Shown here piece by piece: positions 63,603 to 64,000 of a DNA stretch of 64,000 nt. Source of the DNA: JAGQKC01 sp965223675 (GTDB lineage: Bacteria; Nitrospirota; Nitrospiria; Nitrospirales; UBA8639); the NCBI GenBank assembly GCA_965223675.1, contig OZ245013.1, forward strand, positions 1,178,001 to 1,242,000. The letters run 5' to 3'. The notes under the pieces are model-generated. The model was not told the DNA's origin, made no database searches, and saw only the letters and a list, made by a program, of their open reading frames with translations. Every line of letters begins with the position of its first letter. The stretch's first letter is position 1. The position numbers and the translations under genes are program-made.

Positions 63603-63857
63603 TTTTACGGTATTACTTGGTGCCTTTGAAACGAGGCGCATTGGACTAAGTACCTTCTGTGTTATTAGAAGGTTCGTCATTGGTCGAATTTCAAGCTCTT
63701 TGTGCCGGCTTATGAACGATGAAGAAGAGCCTAAAGAGTAGCCGTGTCGTTTTCTCATGCTTTCATGACTCCTTATTTCACAAGAAAACTCTAAATTTTG
63801 CTAACGATCATGCTTGGTACTTTTGTAAAAGCATCACAGTTTTACAGATGTGGTCTT

Positions 63858-64000
63858 GTGAAAATTGCGTACTTAGAAAGCCAAGCGTATGAGCAAATTA
63901 GTGACCAATATGACGAAGGCATGAAGAAAGCGGCAGCCGGACAGAAAACCATCACGAAAGAACGTAAGCTTGTTGAACGTGGAAAAAGTTTGATGGGTGA
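63858..64000 (+). CDS. unknown ORF, partial (runs off window)
   Basis: A GTG-started frame continues to the right window edge with 47 codons visible. The product starts VKIAYLESQAYEQISDQYDE and is rich in Lys, Ala and Glu, so it is probably an amphipathic helix. There is no good ribosome-binding site. Too short to classify. Confidence 0.35.
   Translation, partial: MKIAYLESQAYEQISDQYDEGMKKAAAGQKTITKERKLVERGKSLMG

Noticed and set aside
63498..63758. An 86-codon minus-strand ORF at the right end.
   Set aside because: It is a shifted frame over the histidine-kinase remnant and the hairpin; the kinase frame explains the sequence better.

Overview
The window is a bacterial chromosome segment of moderate G+C content, densely coded on both strands. 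Its gene content suggests a member of the Nitrospirota, probably a Nitrospira-like nitrite oxidiser. The pointers are an AMP-forming acetyl-CoA synthetase, a gatC-panD-gatA-gatB-eno-ftsB-era-recO gene string, many small secreted proteins and lipoproteins, an NtrC-type two-component system and a PEP-CTERM protein. The taxon is inferred from overall style; no taxonomic marker such as rRNA lies in the window.

Layout. 1-3.1 kb (minus): an outer-membrane lipoprotein cluster (two LPP20-type proteins, a COG3014 protein and an LpoB-like protein). 3.2-14.5 kb: mixed housekeeping and envelope genes (DUF4301 protein, acs, trmL, DUF4168 protein, TPR lipoprotein, ribE, an MFS transporter, an unusual CLC channel, a STAS protein). 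14.8-17.7 kb: a HelY/Ski2-like helicase encoded as two ORFs in reversed order, C-terminal half first. 18-27 kb (minus): DUF971, recO, era, ftsB, eno, gatB, YtxH, DUF948, gatA, panD, gatC, probably one long transcription unit. 27.2-34.9 kb: radC, rsmD-coaD, an aminotransferase, an FmdB-type protein, an SGNH hydrolase, OmpH/Skp, a rhodanese, a YdjM-like membrane protein, tRNA-Arg(UCU) and an IPT/TIG protein.

35.4-45.1 kb: two back-to-back modules of one predicted peptide-ligation/modification system. The minus-strand module is DUF2126-transglutaminase, an ATP-grasp/alpha-E fusion and a transglutaminase. The plus-strand module is a stand-alone ATP-grasp and a stand-alone alpha-E protein.

45.3-57.7 kb is the accessory part: terC, very small proteins, a sensorless histidine kinase with an NtrC-family regulator, a GH63-like glucosidase, mscS, two tandem single-domain receivers, and a PEP-CTERM protein with a coupled 39-residue microprotein. 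Four sigma-54 (-24/-12) promoters occur here. Each has an upstream match to an 11-bp palindrome (GACAA-N-TTGTC), and at three of them two boxes lie exactly 20 bp centre to centre. I read this as a local sigma-54 regulon probably driven by the NtrC-type regulator encoded between its targets.

57.9-64 kb: two secreted proteins of unknown function, a GH13 amylase-family enzyme, pyruvate kinase, a receiver-like/DUF2934 fusion, a histidine-kinase remnant next to a perfect 16-bp hairpin, and the start of an unidentified ORF. I saw no CRISPR array, integrase, complete insertion sequence or rRNA.
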